From Owenia fusiformis (lineage: Eukaryota > Annelida > Polychaeta > Sabellida > Oweniidae): DNA of 64,000 nt. Shown piece by piece: positions 23,884 to 37,300 of the stretch (position 1 is the stretch's first letter; each line of letters opens with the position of its first letter). Made by a program: the position numbers and the translations under genes. The notes beneath the pieces are model-generated. The model saw only the letters and a program-made list of their open reading frames with translations, made no database searches and was not told the DNA's origin. Location: positions 23,360,822 through 23,424,821 of the forward strand of contig CAIIXF020000008.1 of the NCBI GenBank assembly GCA_903813345.2, read 5' to 3'.

Positions 23884-24935
23884 CAAGGGGCGATCCATAT
23901 ATTCTGATAAAAATGCTCTCATTTTGTGATTTTTTCACATATCCCTTTCATTTTTTCAGAACATGTAGATTATGTAGTTACACATACGATGCTAAAATAA
24001 TTTAGCTATATCTTAAATTAATCTTGAAATAAGGTTGCCATGGTAACCTGTATTTAGGGTAGGCAGGTCAGTTAAAATATAACGTCTAAAATAGATAAAT
24101 ATGTTAATTTAATCATTCCTCGGTACCTATTTTAAGCAGATCAAACGCATCTTCCATTCATTGCCAATTATTCATTGATCTTTTCCATACCCCTGTTGCC
24201 CTTGTTTGATAATTTATACAGTGGGATAGCTATCTTTTCATAAGTAACATCTCAATTTATCATAGTGTTATTCTCTGTCCGCAAGCTCTTGCAACCAGAT
24301 TGTGGATGATCTTCAACAGTGACCTTGCCCTCCTCTTTACAATACTACCTATAGATTCTTTATGCAGATACAACACCTTGCCCATGCACTTAATGAGTTC
24401 ATGTATGTCTCTGACAGTGTCCTCTTATTCTTGAAAGAAAAGAAAATCTAATGGTATTCCCTAATGTATCCGTTAATGTCACATTCTGCATCAGCCACAT
24501 TAACCTCATCTGACAATTTGATTTTTGGTGTGTCTCATAACATGTAATGTCAATTGACCCATTCTGTCCTACAATGCTATTGTGATTTGTTGTGATGTTA
24601 TAGACAAGTGAGGACATATAAACATTTGTTTAGCAAGTAACAACGAGTAACAATACCGAACTTTTTTAGAAAAGATGCATGATTTCCGCATGCTTTAGAA
24701 TAATTAAAATAAGAAGTTATTATGATATTTATATGTTATAATTGAATTGACCTGATTACCCTTAATACAGGTTACCATGGCAACCTTATCTCATTGATAA
24801 TTTAAGATATAGCTATAATATTTTAGCATTGTATGTGTAATTACATAATCTACAATTTCTGAAAAAATGAGAGGGATATGTGAAAAAAATCACAAAATGA
24901 GAGCATTTTTATCAGAATAAATGGATCGCCCCTTG
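23884..24935. mobile_element. 1.05-kb element with ~190-bp TIRs, TA-flanked
   Basis: Left end CAAGGGGCGATCCATATATT and right end ATGGATCGCCCCTTG; TA at 23882-23883 and 24936-24937. Arms extend to about 24075 and from about 24745, sharing the words ctctcattttgtgatttttt, ttagctata and gttgccatggtaacctg. The middle (24076-24745) is unique with no recognisable transposase. Tc1/mariner superfamily is the likeliest assignment, from the TA target. Confidence 0.85.
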
Positions 24936-25534
24936 TATGTTCTTAAAACTGGGTATAATATTGTAAATCGCACTTCAGTTTCTCCTTATAATTTTGGTGC
25001 AATGTTTTAGTTCTTTATCACTGGTACTCACCTAGTTACGATGACGATATGTAACAAGATGGAAAAACTTCCAGGCTTCGTTTTCGGTGAGATATTTTTA
25101 TTTCTCGTTTCTACACACCACTTATGAGTCAAGTTGTGGACAATAATTTGGCTCAAAGTTGAGGAAGATAGTCGAGTTTGAGAATATACATGCGGTTCTA
25201 TGTTTGGTATATTAATGAAGACACAATTCACATATTTAGTCCCTCGCTTTTGTTACTTTGACGATCTTCATGAATATTGTCACATTGGCAATAATGTAAG
25301 TGGGCAGCAAAACAATTCTTTTTGGTGGCAGGATGACTGCTAAATGAGTATACATGTAATGTCCCTCCTGCTAATAATATTGTGAGTCATTGATGCAATT
25401 CTTTTCAGTTACTAGCATTGAATAATAACAAGTATGTGGTTCTCATAAGCTATAACATTAACACTATATATATGGCACAATCATTTCTTTATTATAAATA
25501 ATATAAATATCATATTCCATTCCAGGGGATTCCG

Positions 25535-25998
25535 CTATAATTTTAAACACATACATCATTATAGAATTCTCCCTATCAACCTTACATGTGACATAAGTTC
25601 TTATAACGTAATACCACACAATATCATAATTGTTACAGGCTATTTGTATACAATGTGTCAAACATACTTATATATTCCATGTATCAAAATGGCACAATGG
25701 TGAAATATATGCTTTTTCCTTAATTCACAAGTTACAACAATTTAGTATGCATGAAGGAATACTTCTTTTGACTTTTATCATTTCCCATCATCATATCTTT
25801 TTATTAAAAATTAGATGAAGTAACGGTAGGTAAAATGGCAAAATTTTAAATTTCAAATTTGGTAATGGATGGTTCATAAAATTTTAAACCCATACATCAT
25901 TATAGAATTCTCCCTATCATCATTACATGTGACATACGTTCTTATAACACAATACCACACAATAACACAATTATTGTTACAGGCTATTTGTATACTAC
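25535..25998. repeat. Direct repeat pair of ~115 bp
   Basis: 25535-25655 and 25872-25995 share catacatcattatagaattc, ttacatgtgacata and caggctatttgtatac. The second copy is followed by a repeat of aagtaacggtaggtaaaatgg, also present at 25820. Local duplication, non-coding. Confidence 0.8.
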
Positions 25999-26106
25999 AC
26001 AAGTAACGGTAGGTAAAATGGCAAAATTGCAGCAGATATTATCTGACTTGAAAACACTATAAATGATAGGCTTGAATATTGTCAAAAATGCGATATTTAA
26101 TTCCAA

Positions 26107-26660
26107 ATGCAGACTGACAGAAAGACAATTAATTGAGTGAGTGATTCCAAAGGCAGACTGACAGAAAGACAATTGAGTGAGTGATTCCAAAGGCAGACTG
26201 ACAGAAAGACAATAAAGTAAATGATAACATAGGCAGACTGACAGAAAGATAACTAAGTAAATGATTCCACAGGCAGACTGACAGAAAGATAATAAAGTAA
26301 ATGATTCCATAGGCAGACTGACAGGAAGACAATTAAGTGAATGATTCCATAGGCAGACTGACAGAAAGATAATTAAGTAAATGATTCCATAGGCAGACTG
26401 ACAGAAAGACAATTAAGTGAATGATTCCATAGGCAGACTGACAGAAAGATAATTAAGTGAGTGATTCCAAAGGCAGACTGACAGAAAGACAATAAAGTAA
26501 ATGATAACATAGGCAGACTGACAGAAAGATAATTAAGTAAATGATTCCATAGGCAGACTGACACAAGAACAATTAATTAAATGCAGACTGACACAAGAAC
26601 AATTAAGTAAATGATTCCATAGGCAGACTGACACAAGAACATTTAAGTAAATGATTACAT
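26107..26660. repeat. 40-bp minisatellite, ~14 units
   Basis: Unit approximately aggcagactgacagaaagac followed by aattaagtaaatgattccat. Units differ at few positions; the last ones carry acacaagaac. A 40-bp period is not a multiple of three, so reading frames through it cycle. It is tandem with no spacers, so not a CRISPR array. Confidence 0.95.
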
Positions 26661-26930
26661 AGGCTAACTAAGTGAGCCAACAAAAACTAGCATATTCTGA
26701 CATTTGCTTGTTTGCCTCAAGCAATTAGAGAAAGCCCCATAAAATTACAGAACATGAGATATCCATTCAATGTATGGAATTGAAATGTGAGAGTCTACAT
26801 ACATAAAAGTCTACATCTACCATTCATTCTTTGAAGAGATCATAAATACTAAATAGGTTAAGCACATTTCTTTAATATTTAACACTCCTGTTAAATTGAT
26901 AACATAAGTTGAGAGTTGACATGTTAATAA

Positions 26931-27928
26931 CTAGAAAAAAACAGTAACTCCATGGAGTAGCAAATCCCACCGAACAAAAAAATGAACCTCAATAAATGTG
27001 CTCTGAACAATAGTACCATGATCACCTCAATTTGTATACAATAGGCATTCAATCTAGAGGGCATATTAAACATTATTAAGGTGGGACACATAGGGCAACA
27101 TACTGAAAATACATATCATAAAATACCCCCTAAAATAATATATCATATGCTGAAATGAACCTTGTTAAAGGTTTTCAGAATAATAGCACCATGGTCTCCC
27201 TCATTGATGTATATTGTAGCTTTAACCTAGGTATTCAACCTAGAGAATATGTCAAAACATCATTAAAGCTAAGGTAGAACACAAAGAGCAACACCTGAAA
27301 ACACAAAACCTAAATTCAAGCTAAATCTAGTTGCGACTTTCCATTGCATTATTTTTTTCATTTGTCATTATCAAAGAAATTAAAACAATGATAGATGACA
27401 AAATGGTCCAGAATGTCTTTCCAAATAAGCTTTTTCATTTTTGTAGAAGGTTCTATGTTGCACCTACCTTAAGCAATACATTCAAGGGAGCATGGATTCT
27501 TGACTATAGTGGCAATTTAAAAATGGCCTCCTTTTCGAAACTAAAACTTTTGCTATACTTTCATATTGTGTATCTTCCACACTTAGGACCTTATCTTATT
27601 TCATGTTTGAATTATATAATGGTGTCAATACCAGAGGGGGTCTGGCTTGTGGAAGTACCTCAATCTGTCGATGAATGGAGAAGGTCATTCTCTCTTTACA
27701 ACAAAAACACAATAGGGTGTCTTTCAGTACAATAGGATTACTAACTACTTGTACATAACTGGCAAATGAAGTGAAGCTTCGTAGATTAGGACCCATTGTA
27801 GTTCATATACTGACACGTCAAATGAAGCCTATCTACAAAACTCATGATTTTAATCAAGGTTTTGTGAAAATATGAACGGACGGATGAACAGCTTTTCTAT
27901 ATCCCCTCGAACTTCGTCAGATGGGATA
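26931..27928 (-). mobile_element. Helentron-like non-autonomous element H1
   Basis: Minus-strand 5' end TATCCCATCTGACGAAGTTC at 27928. The 3' end at 26931 carries the hairpin ACTCCATGGAGT, a T-rich linker and CTAG, followed by T. Just inside the 3' hairpin lies GTTCGGTGGGAT, the inverse of the 5' terminus. The interior has two ~215-bp repeats (caatagtaccatgatcacct and similar). It lies downstream of the KCTD3-like stop codon. No helicase ORF. Confidence 0.75.
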
Positions 27929-28102
27929 ATTAGACAATAATATATTAAGAATGTAAGCTCAAAATTGATATTACATAGCATTTCCACAATAAATAATATA
28001 AAATCAAAGTACTGCACAACTGCTCGGGAGCTCACAACTAATTGGTTTATGTATTAGCAACTTAACGGGAGTGTTTTTCATAATTTCTTCTATTCAGTTT
28101 GT

Positions 28103-28108
28103 TTTATT
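28103..28108 (-). terminator. Candidate poly(A) signal of the KCTD3-like gene
   Basis: AATAAA on the minus strand begins 5 bases after the stop codon that ends at 28113. This would give a very short 3' UTR. No other AATAAA was seen before the Helentron-like element at 27928. Confidence 0.3.
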
Positions 28109-28112
28109 GCAT

Positions 28113-28336
28113 TTAAAATCTTGTTATTCTAAAGTCGATTCCTGATACTGCCTCAGAAACTTGTTCTCCTTGAAAGCTAGCACCATGTCCATATAAGGAG
28201 AGACGGTGAGAGTTGGCCGCCATGACAGAGGGGGAGGGGCTTACACTTGGCGTTGTTTGACGTGAATTCGTAAGCTCACACTGATCAAGTAGATGTACCA
28301 GTTCCTGGGCAGTTGGCCCACCAGTGACAGGTTTCT
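28113..28336 (-). CDS. KCTD3: KCTD3-like terminal exon i
   Basis: Acceptor ttctgtttcag. Encodes [20 protein letters not shown], then a Ser/Thr/Pro-rich stretch ([11 protein letters not shown]), and ends GIDFRITRF followed by TAA. The GGPT...LLDQC motif is diagnostic of KCTD3. The true end could differ if an unseen donor in this exon leads to further exons, but the next 160 bases give way to a transposon. Confidence 0.85.
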
Positions 28337-31300
28337 CTGAAACAGAAAACATTCTTACTGAGGATAACATTATTAAGGAGTCCAGATTAGGGCATACCAG
28401 CTCAAAATGAGACAAAATTGTAATCGACTAAGTTGTTAGAGGGGGCAAATTTCTGATTTCTGTATTCAAAAAATGAAATATTAGAAAACAAAAAATGTAC
28501 TTTATGCAATTGAGAAGACACTTTGGAGTTAACTGTCAATTTTATAAAAAATTACATTAGTGGTAAAGTATTTTCAAAATTATAAATTTTTTGATAATGA
28601 ATCAACATTAGGATGTTAAAATCTAAATATCTTTATGAAAATCTGACAAGGCAAGCTACACACTTTATAAAATAATGTTAGTAAGAGAAGAAAAACCATA
28701 TATAATATGAATTAAATTGATTATTCTAAATTGTTGCTTAAATATTTTCTTGAAAGGCCATGTGCAAACATTGCAATGCAAAAATAACAAAAGTTGGGTC
28801 AAAAAATCCTTTGAATTTTTGATTGTATCTTGGCAGAGGTGAAAGCCCTATGATCTTGGTCTCTCTCATGAACATTGACCAAAAATCGCTTCATATGTCC
28901 ATTAAACTAGTAGATTCTGTACTGGTCTACTTTTTGTACAAGGTGGTGCCTCTGAGATTCAAAATATCCACCCACATTTGGGTTTTTATCCTTAAAAATC
29001 AATCGCTACTGTATGTGTAGAACCTTTAGAGGAATATATCTTCTGACTTGAATTTAAAAATATTGATTTGTATTGATCAATTTTGAGAAACCTAGAAAAC
29101 ACAGTTTGTGATTTAGTTTGATGACCTTGACCTTTGACTTTGCAAATTTTTTGACCTTTTTTTGACCTTCAATATCTCAAAATCTAGACAAGAGTTGTTC
29201 AGATGGCAAAAGGCTTAGACTAATAGAATACTCATGGCCGTTGCCAGGGGGTCGTGTCGGGTGTGCCTGCATCCTTCTTTCAAGTTTATTTGAGTCCCGG
29301 ATTACTTGGCCTTTTGGGCATTATTTATTCATTTTAGTTCAAATTATCATTATATGGATGGGCCATAAATTTTCAAATTTGGGTACAATTTGGATTTTAG
29401 GGGCTCAAGTATTTTTTCTAAATTGAAATGTGAGCCCTGCCCGTGATATGTGTAAGACTACCTATTTGGCTCACTGGCATGCTTTGCTCCCCTGGCCCTT
29501 TCGATTTTTTTCTTCATTGAAAGAAAAATTTGCCTCATTAATCTGAAAAATTTGCCCCATGCACACCCCCTTGAGAAATCCTAGCAACGCCAATGATACT
29601 AATATCTATCTGTATGCCAAAATTCAGGTAAAAATATTGAAATGTAGTGTCAGGATTTAAGAAACTTGGAAAGAGCTTTGATTTGACTTAGATTTTGACC
29701 TTTGACCTTGACCTAAATAAAATTTAATTTCCTGCCAAGGTTCTTGAAAGGTGCATGTAGGAGATAGTTGAAAGGTAGTTGGAAGTAGGAGAAAAAGGGT
29801 AGGGAAGAATAAAGAATAAGAAGAAGGGGCCTCCTTATAAATAAATTGAAAATAAAAATTTAAATAAAGCAACTTTTAAGGTCATGATGATAATACTGCA
29901 AACTTTCAAACTAATAAAAGTAAACTATGGAACAAACCTTCTTCAGTTCTTGTCATAAGATCAACAGCAGTGGTAAGGTCCCACATCTGAATACAGCCAT
30001 TAGAGTGGCCAGTGAAGAGATAGCGTCGTGGTCTAGACCCAATGCGGTTAGAGCCTTCACACTCATGTACGCAGAATGATGTGATGGTGGAACCATCTAC
30101 TGAACGTATTTCACAAATTCTGAAATGTACCAATAAGGACATAAATAAAGCTGATTTAAATAAAGAGATCAATTCATAATATCATATCGCTCTCACTTGG
30201 TAAAAACATGATTGTGTTGAACTAGATAACGGCAACTCCGCGGAGTAGCAAATCCCAACGAACAAAATATCAATTACTGAATTCCAATCAATTATACTCA
30301 TTATTTTGGTTAAAATTGAAAAAATTAGATTTTAGAATTGCGAATTCCTGCAAAGCAGCCATTTTGAATTTTCTGAGCTACAAATCTGAAAAATAATACC
30401 ATAATTGTGATCTACTCCAAAATTCCTTCAATATGAGTATAATATAGCCATACTTTGAAGGGATCGAAAAATTATTGCGTAATCATACATTAGACGGCCA
30501 TTTTGAATTTTACGAGGCTCGAATCAGAAAAAAGATACAATATTTGCAATCTACTCTTAATTGCCTTTCATTTGAGTATAATAAAGCTATACTTCAGAAA
30601 GATCTTAAAATTAGCGAAAATCTCTGTTTTCCCGACCCCCCATACAGGGCCCCTGGGGGTCAGGATGAAAAACACGGAATATATGTGAAATAGATAAATG
30701 TTGTGAATATACTACCAAAATTTCAAACAATAATATTAATTACTTTGGTTTAGAATGAAAAATTTATGATTTTTGCGAAAAAGTCCCGTAATTTTTTAAA
30801 GCGGTGGCCATCTTGAAAAAATTTTTTTTGCATAAAACTATTCACCAATACACATCTTTCCGCTAAATATGAAGAAAATCCGTCTAATAGTATTTGAGTT
30901 ATCTTCCGGACGGACAGACGGACGGACTGACGGATGGACGGACTGACGGACGGAGGGCTTCACTATATCCCTACCGAACTTCGTTCGTTGGGATAATTAA
31001 TCACTAAGAGATCACTTCATAATATCATATCAATCTCACTTGGTAAAAACATTTTTAAAAACTACTTTTTCAGTTATAGCAAAAATAGTTAAAAAACAAA
31101 CATAAAAATGGCTACCATTTTCAAAATGGTTGCTAGCCATTACTTTTTGATTTATAGTCAATAATGTAAAAAAATGTAAAAATGGTGGCCATTTTCAAAA
31201 TGGCTGCCTTCTAGCCAAAGAGTCATAAAACAGTGTGCCATACTTATGAGTATTCACATATCAAATATGAGCAAAATTGCTCTATTACTTTTTGAGTTAT

Positions 31301-34300
31301 AGTCAATAATGTAAAAGAACATGTAAAAATGGTGGCCATTTTCAAAATGGCTGCCTTCTAGCCAAAGAGTCATAAAACAGTGTGGCATGGTTATGAGTAT
31401 TCAGATATCAAATATGAGCAAAATTGCTCTATTACTTTTTGAGTTATAGTCAATAATGTAAAAGAACATGTAAAAATGGTGGCCATTTTCAAAATGGCTG
31501 CCTTCTAGCCAAAGAGTCATAAAACAGTGTGGCATGCTTATAGCGGGATAAATAGTGTAAAGTAATCGCCGTTTGCGGAACAAATCGTGAAACTTTCCTC
31601 AAATGATCACTGATTGCTACTCTTTAAATAAAGCAACTGTGCCAAAAAATCGCTCCATAGGAACTACCCTAATTTTACAATTCTTACCCCCCCCCATGGT
31701 CATGGAGGGGGGGGGGGCTAAAAAAATTTTGACACAATTTTTTTTACTAAATTATGCTCATACTTCAAATTTAATATAACCTTATCATGTTAAGAAGTTA
31801 ATGTTGAAGTAAAAATATGAAATACCATTGATTTTCGATTGCTATGTTAAAGGGTGGTGATGGGCGACGCCCACTTTTCTTGTATTGAATATTTTGCACC
31901 ATATCACAGTAGCAGGAGTAAATCAAATAAGTGATATATGATTTTAAAATTACATCTATATCTAATGCTTCACATGACTATTATTTTTCACCTTTTTCAC
32001 TGTTAAAGGCCCACACCCATCTTTTAGATATACAGAAAAAATGGTCAATACGGCTTCACTTGTGGTTTCTTTTGGCTTCTGAGTGCAGTTAGACTCCATA
32101 TATCAACTATCTATATCTGTTTCATAGTTCCTTTAGTTTCACTTTGCACACATTTTTAAATCATAGTTTTATTAATCTTATCAATAGAAGGATTTATACT
32201 AGTGTCTATTAGTGTCATAGTTACTTTTTGGTATGTTGCAGTATCCTTATGAAGAACAATTGCCATCACACACACATAATGCTGTACAAACAAGATTTCC
32301 TTTCAGGCTGTTGCATCGTGTTGATATGCATTGGTTTTTGCAGCTACATTTATGAGAGCCTGGCAAGCGTCTGATGCATGGGGTAAGGTTGTCCACCTTG
32401 GTATCCATTTGGTGTCTTCAAATATCCAGCCCCACTCAGCTGGGGAAGGAACTTGAGGATTCGCTGTAAGTGGTTGCCCCCAAATAAATACAGCTTTGTA
32501 TATGACTCTCTTCATATGCTGTAAAAGGCATCTGATGTTGGACGAATGTGTGATATTATTGAAGTCCTCTTTGTGAACATCTCCTTCCTCGCAGCATTGA
32601 TTGATGTTTCATTGCTTGTTTTAAGTTGGAGACCAGAATAATGAACTGCTCTAAAATAGGCATCAAGCAGGGTATTGGGTCGTATTGAGATTTCTGTTAA
32701 TACTGTAGTCAATTCAGGGTAGGTACTCCATTGGTTCCAGGCTGATGTCTTAAATTTTCCATGAGAGCCTGATGTGGTGTCACACCCAGTCATAGCATGG
32801 AATATTGGGAAACACATGGCTTTCTGAGGAGTCATTTCATGGGCAATTTCGTGGGCTGGAAGGTATCTATAGGACTTTCCCTTGCCAAAGGTGAGCCAGA
32901 TTTGAATGTTAAGTTGTACTAACTGCCAGAACAACAATGTCTGAATCAACTGTTCTAATCGTCATTTTTGTGAAGCCTTTTTTCATTGCATCATATATGT
33001 GCAGAAAGATTCGGGAATCTGCCTCTTCATGGGATGATGGTGAAATCTGAAAAGAATGCTGCTTAGGATATGCCTCTGCAGAATTCCCAATTTTTGTAAT
33101 CAGGATTTTATTCTCTGGTACTGGAATGGCTGAGACATTTGATGCAAGGAAGGTAAAGAGATCACTTTTCTTGTCATCCGAGCGTAGAAATTCTGGCCAA
33201 TTCCATGGCAATTTGTTTTCTGGATAAACTATTTGATGCTTTCCAGATCCATGCTTTTTTCTTATTGAAGATTTGACACTATTTGGTATATATTGATCCC
33301 ATACAATATCAATTATAAAGTCTTTGTACTCTATTCAGTTGATCTGCAGTATACTTATTAAATATGTCATTTGAGTATTGTAGGAAGGTTCTTGCTTCTT
33401 GAGTTTTCAGCAGGTGGACTATTACGGCACCATCAAGAAACAGGGCTTCAACATCTGATCTCTCTATTTGGAACAAGGTCTTCCACTGGTTTTAAGATAT
33501 TTGCTTTGAGTCCAGTTTTGATTGTGCCATCTTGTGAAAGGGATGGAGGGAATGCCTTGTTCTCATGTCGGAAAAGTTCATCTAAGTTGCCGTGTCTATT
33601 CTGGCACGCTATGTATAGTTGTGAAAATAGGGCAGTGTCATTTTCAAGCTTGCTAGCTTTGAACTTGACTTAGATTTGTTTGAAGATCTTGAAATTGTTT
33701 CTCTTGATAGGGTCTGGTGATGGCTTTTGATCTTTCAATAATTCTCTCCTTTATATATACTTCACATTGACTTTTCCCCCTTTTCTCAATTGTGGTCAAT
33801 GTGTCAACTGCACTGCTTGACATTACATCTCTAGTATCAAGTGTCCAAAGTTCCTTTGATGTTGCAATAAAGGGGTTTCCTAAATCATTGATAACCTAAG
33901 TAAGGGAATTGACATATTTGTTGAAACTGGTTTGATAACTAACACTGTGCTCATGGTTTGCAAGGACCATCATTATACTTCATCTCATCCTCAAACTCAG
34001 TTAACATTCTTGCGATCTCTGGACCATCGACCATCCACTATTGTAATGCGGTTGGATTGTCGAACAACCCCACAGCTCCACCCTCACCTTTGATCACACT
34101 ATTATTTTGCTCATGAGCTTGGTCTATTGACATGGAGGAGAAGCTTTTTCTTGACTTGCTGACAGTGAAATGCCCCTTCATGAAACCATTGTGAACTTCA
34201 GGGTGGATTTCTTTGAGCTGAACCATATCACTTACATGGACAGGTACCCAGCGGGCATAATTGGTATGATCCAGGGAGACAAACCATGGCATGATTTCCA

Positions 34301-37300
34301 TGATAGTTTCTTTGTAGAGCTTGAAGTCCCCAAGTCTCACAGCTCTAACATTTGTTAGACCCAGAACTTGTAATTGGAGTACCATGTACCAGAATTTGAA
34401 TATAGGCGACCCTGTTTCTTCACTCTGCTGGGTATCTATCAAAGATTCAAAATCAAGAGGCAAAATTGTATTGATTGGTAATCTACCTGAAATCTACCCA
34501 AGTAGCAAGACCCCCTCCCAATACACATAACACTCATTCTTAATTCAAAACTGCCCTTATTAGACCAACAATATCATATTTTAAAACATAACAGTTAAAG
34601 ATGCATTATGCCATAGGTTTCTCCCCCAGACAATCAATGATGTCCTATTGTTATTGCTCATATAATATCTCACATACCATAGATATATCTTGAGAATAAC
34701 TTTTGGGTATATTATTGCCGAAATATCGGAAATAATCAACAGAACAACCAAACTCCAGAATTAAACACAATCGATTCCTCAGCTAGCAAGAGGAATCCCC
34801 ATTGAGTCACACAAGCGCCCACAAGTGCCTTGAACCAGGCAGCCAATCAGATTTATGATGAACAAATTCAACGACCAATCAGATAACAAGACGACTTTCC
34901 CGGTATATTCACACTTCAGATTGAATTAATTTCTTCAAAAAGAATTAGATTGGCCAGCACAGTCGCGAAATTAACACTGAAAGAGGGGGATTTGGGACTT
35001 CTTCTTTGGTAAGTAGATGGGTATATATGTGGTGAAACTCAATATGCAAAAACTCCAGAGGGGTCTTGATTTTGCTATCCTATGGCATAGAGCCTCTTTA
35101 ATCAAAATAAGCAGAATAACCTCTTGATTATTTTTATTAATCATGTAGGTCAAAATCATACTTACAAAAACTGATCTAGATTAGTGGTGTCAATTAACCG
35201 CTTGAGTTTTTAAAGTCGGTTAACCGGCGGGAAATTTGAACTGATAATTTCAAATGAAATCTTCATCTTCGATCTTGAAAGTTGAAAAAATCGGCGTTTA
35301 TTTTTTACGTTCGTCAAGCTTTACGCTATTCTATGTAAGTAAGCGCGGGAAAGCAATGTGGCAGGGATTAAAGTTGCTGATTGGATGTTTGTAAGGAATT
35401 ATCGGACCTATCACATGTATGAGTAGCTCACATGAAACTGACGCTTGAAAAACAAACAGATTAAAATGCAAAGTAAGCGCGGGAAAGCAATGTGGCAGGG
35501 ATTAAAGTTGCTGATTGGATCTTGTAAGGAGTTATGTGAAACTGACACCATAAAACCAAACGGATTAGCATGCAAAATAAGTGCGGGAAATAACAGAATT
35601 ATACACGGTCAACTAACCGCCCATAAAAACTCAGACCGGTCAAGGCATTATCGGCGGTTAACCGGTTAACCGGTTAATACTTGACACCTCTAATCTAGAT
35701 CCTATCATAAACGTTGATGCTCATTGTCACTCAATCATGACCTTGTCAAAAACAAGAAGAGATTTTGGTAGTTGTTTCAGAAAGATACACTTTTTCCTAG
35801 ATTATTCTGTATTTGCATTCAAATCACTCATCAGATGTCACATAGTTTGTCAAACTTTATTTTCAATTAAAATTACGTTGTTTATTATGTAGAGCCACTA
35901 TGGAAAAGAGATAAAAGGAATTAATTAAAGATAAGTAAATATTCATTTTGCTAAAAATTGACTGCAATCTCACTCATTATCATATGTATTATGGTAAAAG
36001 GTCCCAACTTTGAAATTATGATACTATTTAATGATAATCCTAAAATGTTATGGATGGTCATTAAGCCTACCCCTATAAATTTTAGGGGTAGGGGTAAAAA
36101 TTGCGAAAAGTAGATAAAAAATGGAGGAAATTTTTGGCACAGTTGCTTTTTACACCCAGGAAGGTTGTCTGGTCATATATGGAAAGTTCCACGATTTGTT
36201 CCGTTTTCGGCGCTTTCACCCTTTTTTATGTCACTATTTATCTCGCTATTATGGGTATTCACATATCAAAGATGATATCCCTCCACTACTTTTCAGGTTA
36301 TAGCAAAAATCGTAAAATAGCATGTAAAAGCCGCCATTTTTCAAGATGGCTGCCATGTGTTTCTTAAATATCTACATTTCTAGCTTTAATGTCCTATATA
36401 ACTCTATTTTTCTATCTGTCATAGCAGGTCCTCTTTTCTCGAATTTCTTCATCTTTAATTTCAAAAAATCTTCACTAACTTCTATCACAGGTAGGTTTCA
36501 AACAGCACTCTCTGGTGAAATTCGCTGTTATTGGTACATTTTACAGCAAAATTGACATGTCTAAAACATGTCAATGTCATGTCATGTACTTAAAAGACAA
36601 GGATATTATCTTTAGTATTCATTGAAGCTTTTTACACAATTGTGGTATATTGGGAAGTAATACAAACCAGATTTTGACCAAAACAGCTAGAAGAAACTTG
36701 AGATAAAGTGACGCCAGAGTGAATAGGGTAGGTAAATATGTGATTCAGCTTAATTGACCATAAACAGATAGGATAATTATTGTGATTTAGATGCAGCTTT
36801 ATGACCCACCTGTATGTGATTTTTACCAGAGAGTGCAATTTTTACTGGATCGTGTGGTGAAAATGTACCGATAAGAGCAGATATATCTCAATTCTTTTTT
36901 TTCAGAAAGCAAAATCATTATTCCAAGGAAAATGACACACTTTTTGAAAATATTACTTCCATCATTCTACACTCTATTTCCCTTCTAATTCCTCTGAGCT
37001 GACCATGATTAAAAGGATCTAATGTTTCAATAACATTACAACCATTTATAATTACCCATTATGTCCCTATCATTGAATATATGCCTGATGTCTGTCAACA
37101 ATATAGCATGAGGTTGCGAGGGCTATATTACAACAGACCGAAGGCATATGTTCAATGATACAGACATAATTGTTGTATTACACACCTTTATTTCCATGGC
37201 TATGTTATATCAATGACGTCATGTTGCCAGTGCCAGTGAAATTTGGGAGAAATGAAAACATGACTTCATAAGATTGTCATGGTAAAACATTTGGCGGCTA

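Noticed and set aside
26107-26660. Possible CRISPR-like array
   Set aside because: The 40-bp units are strictly head-to-tail with no unique spacers and the genome is eukaryotic.
33371-33673. Plus-strand 100-codon frame
   Set aside because: Antisense shadow of the decayed CxC-family copy.
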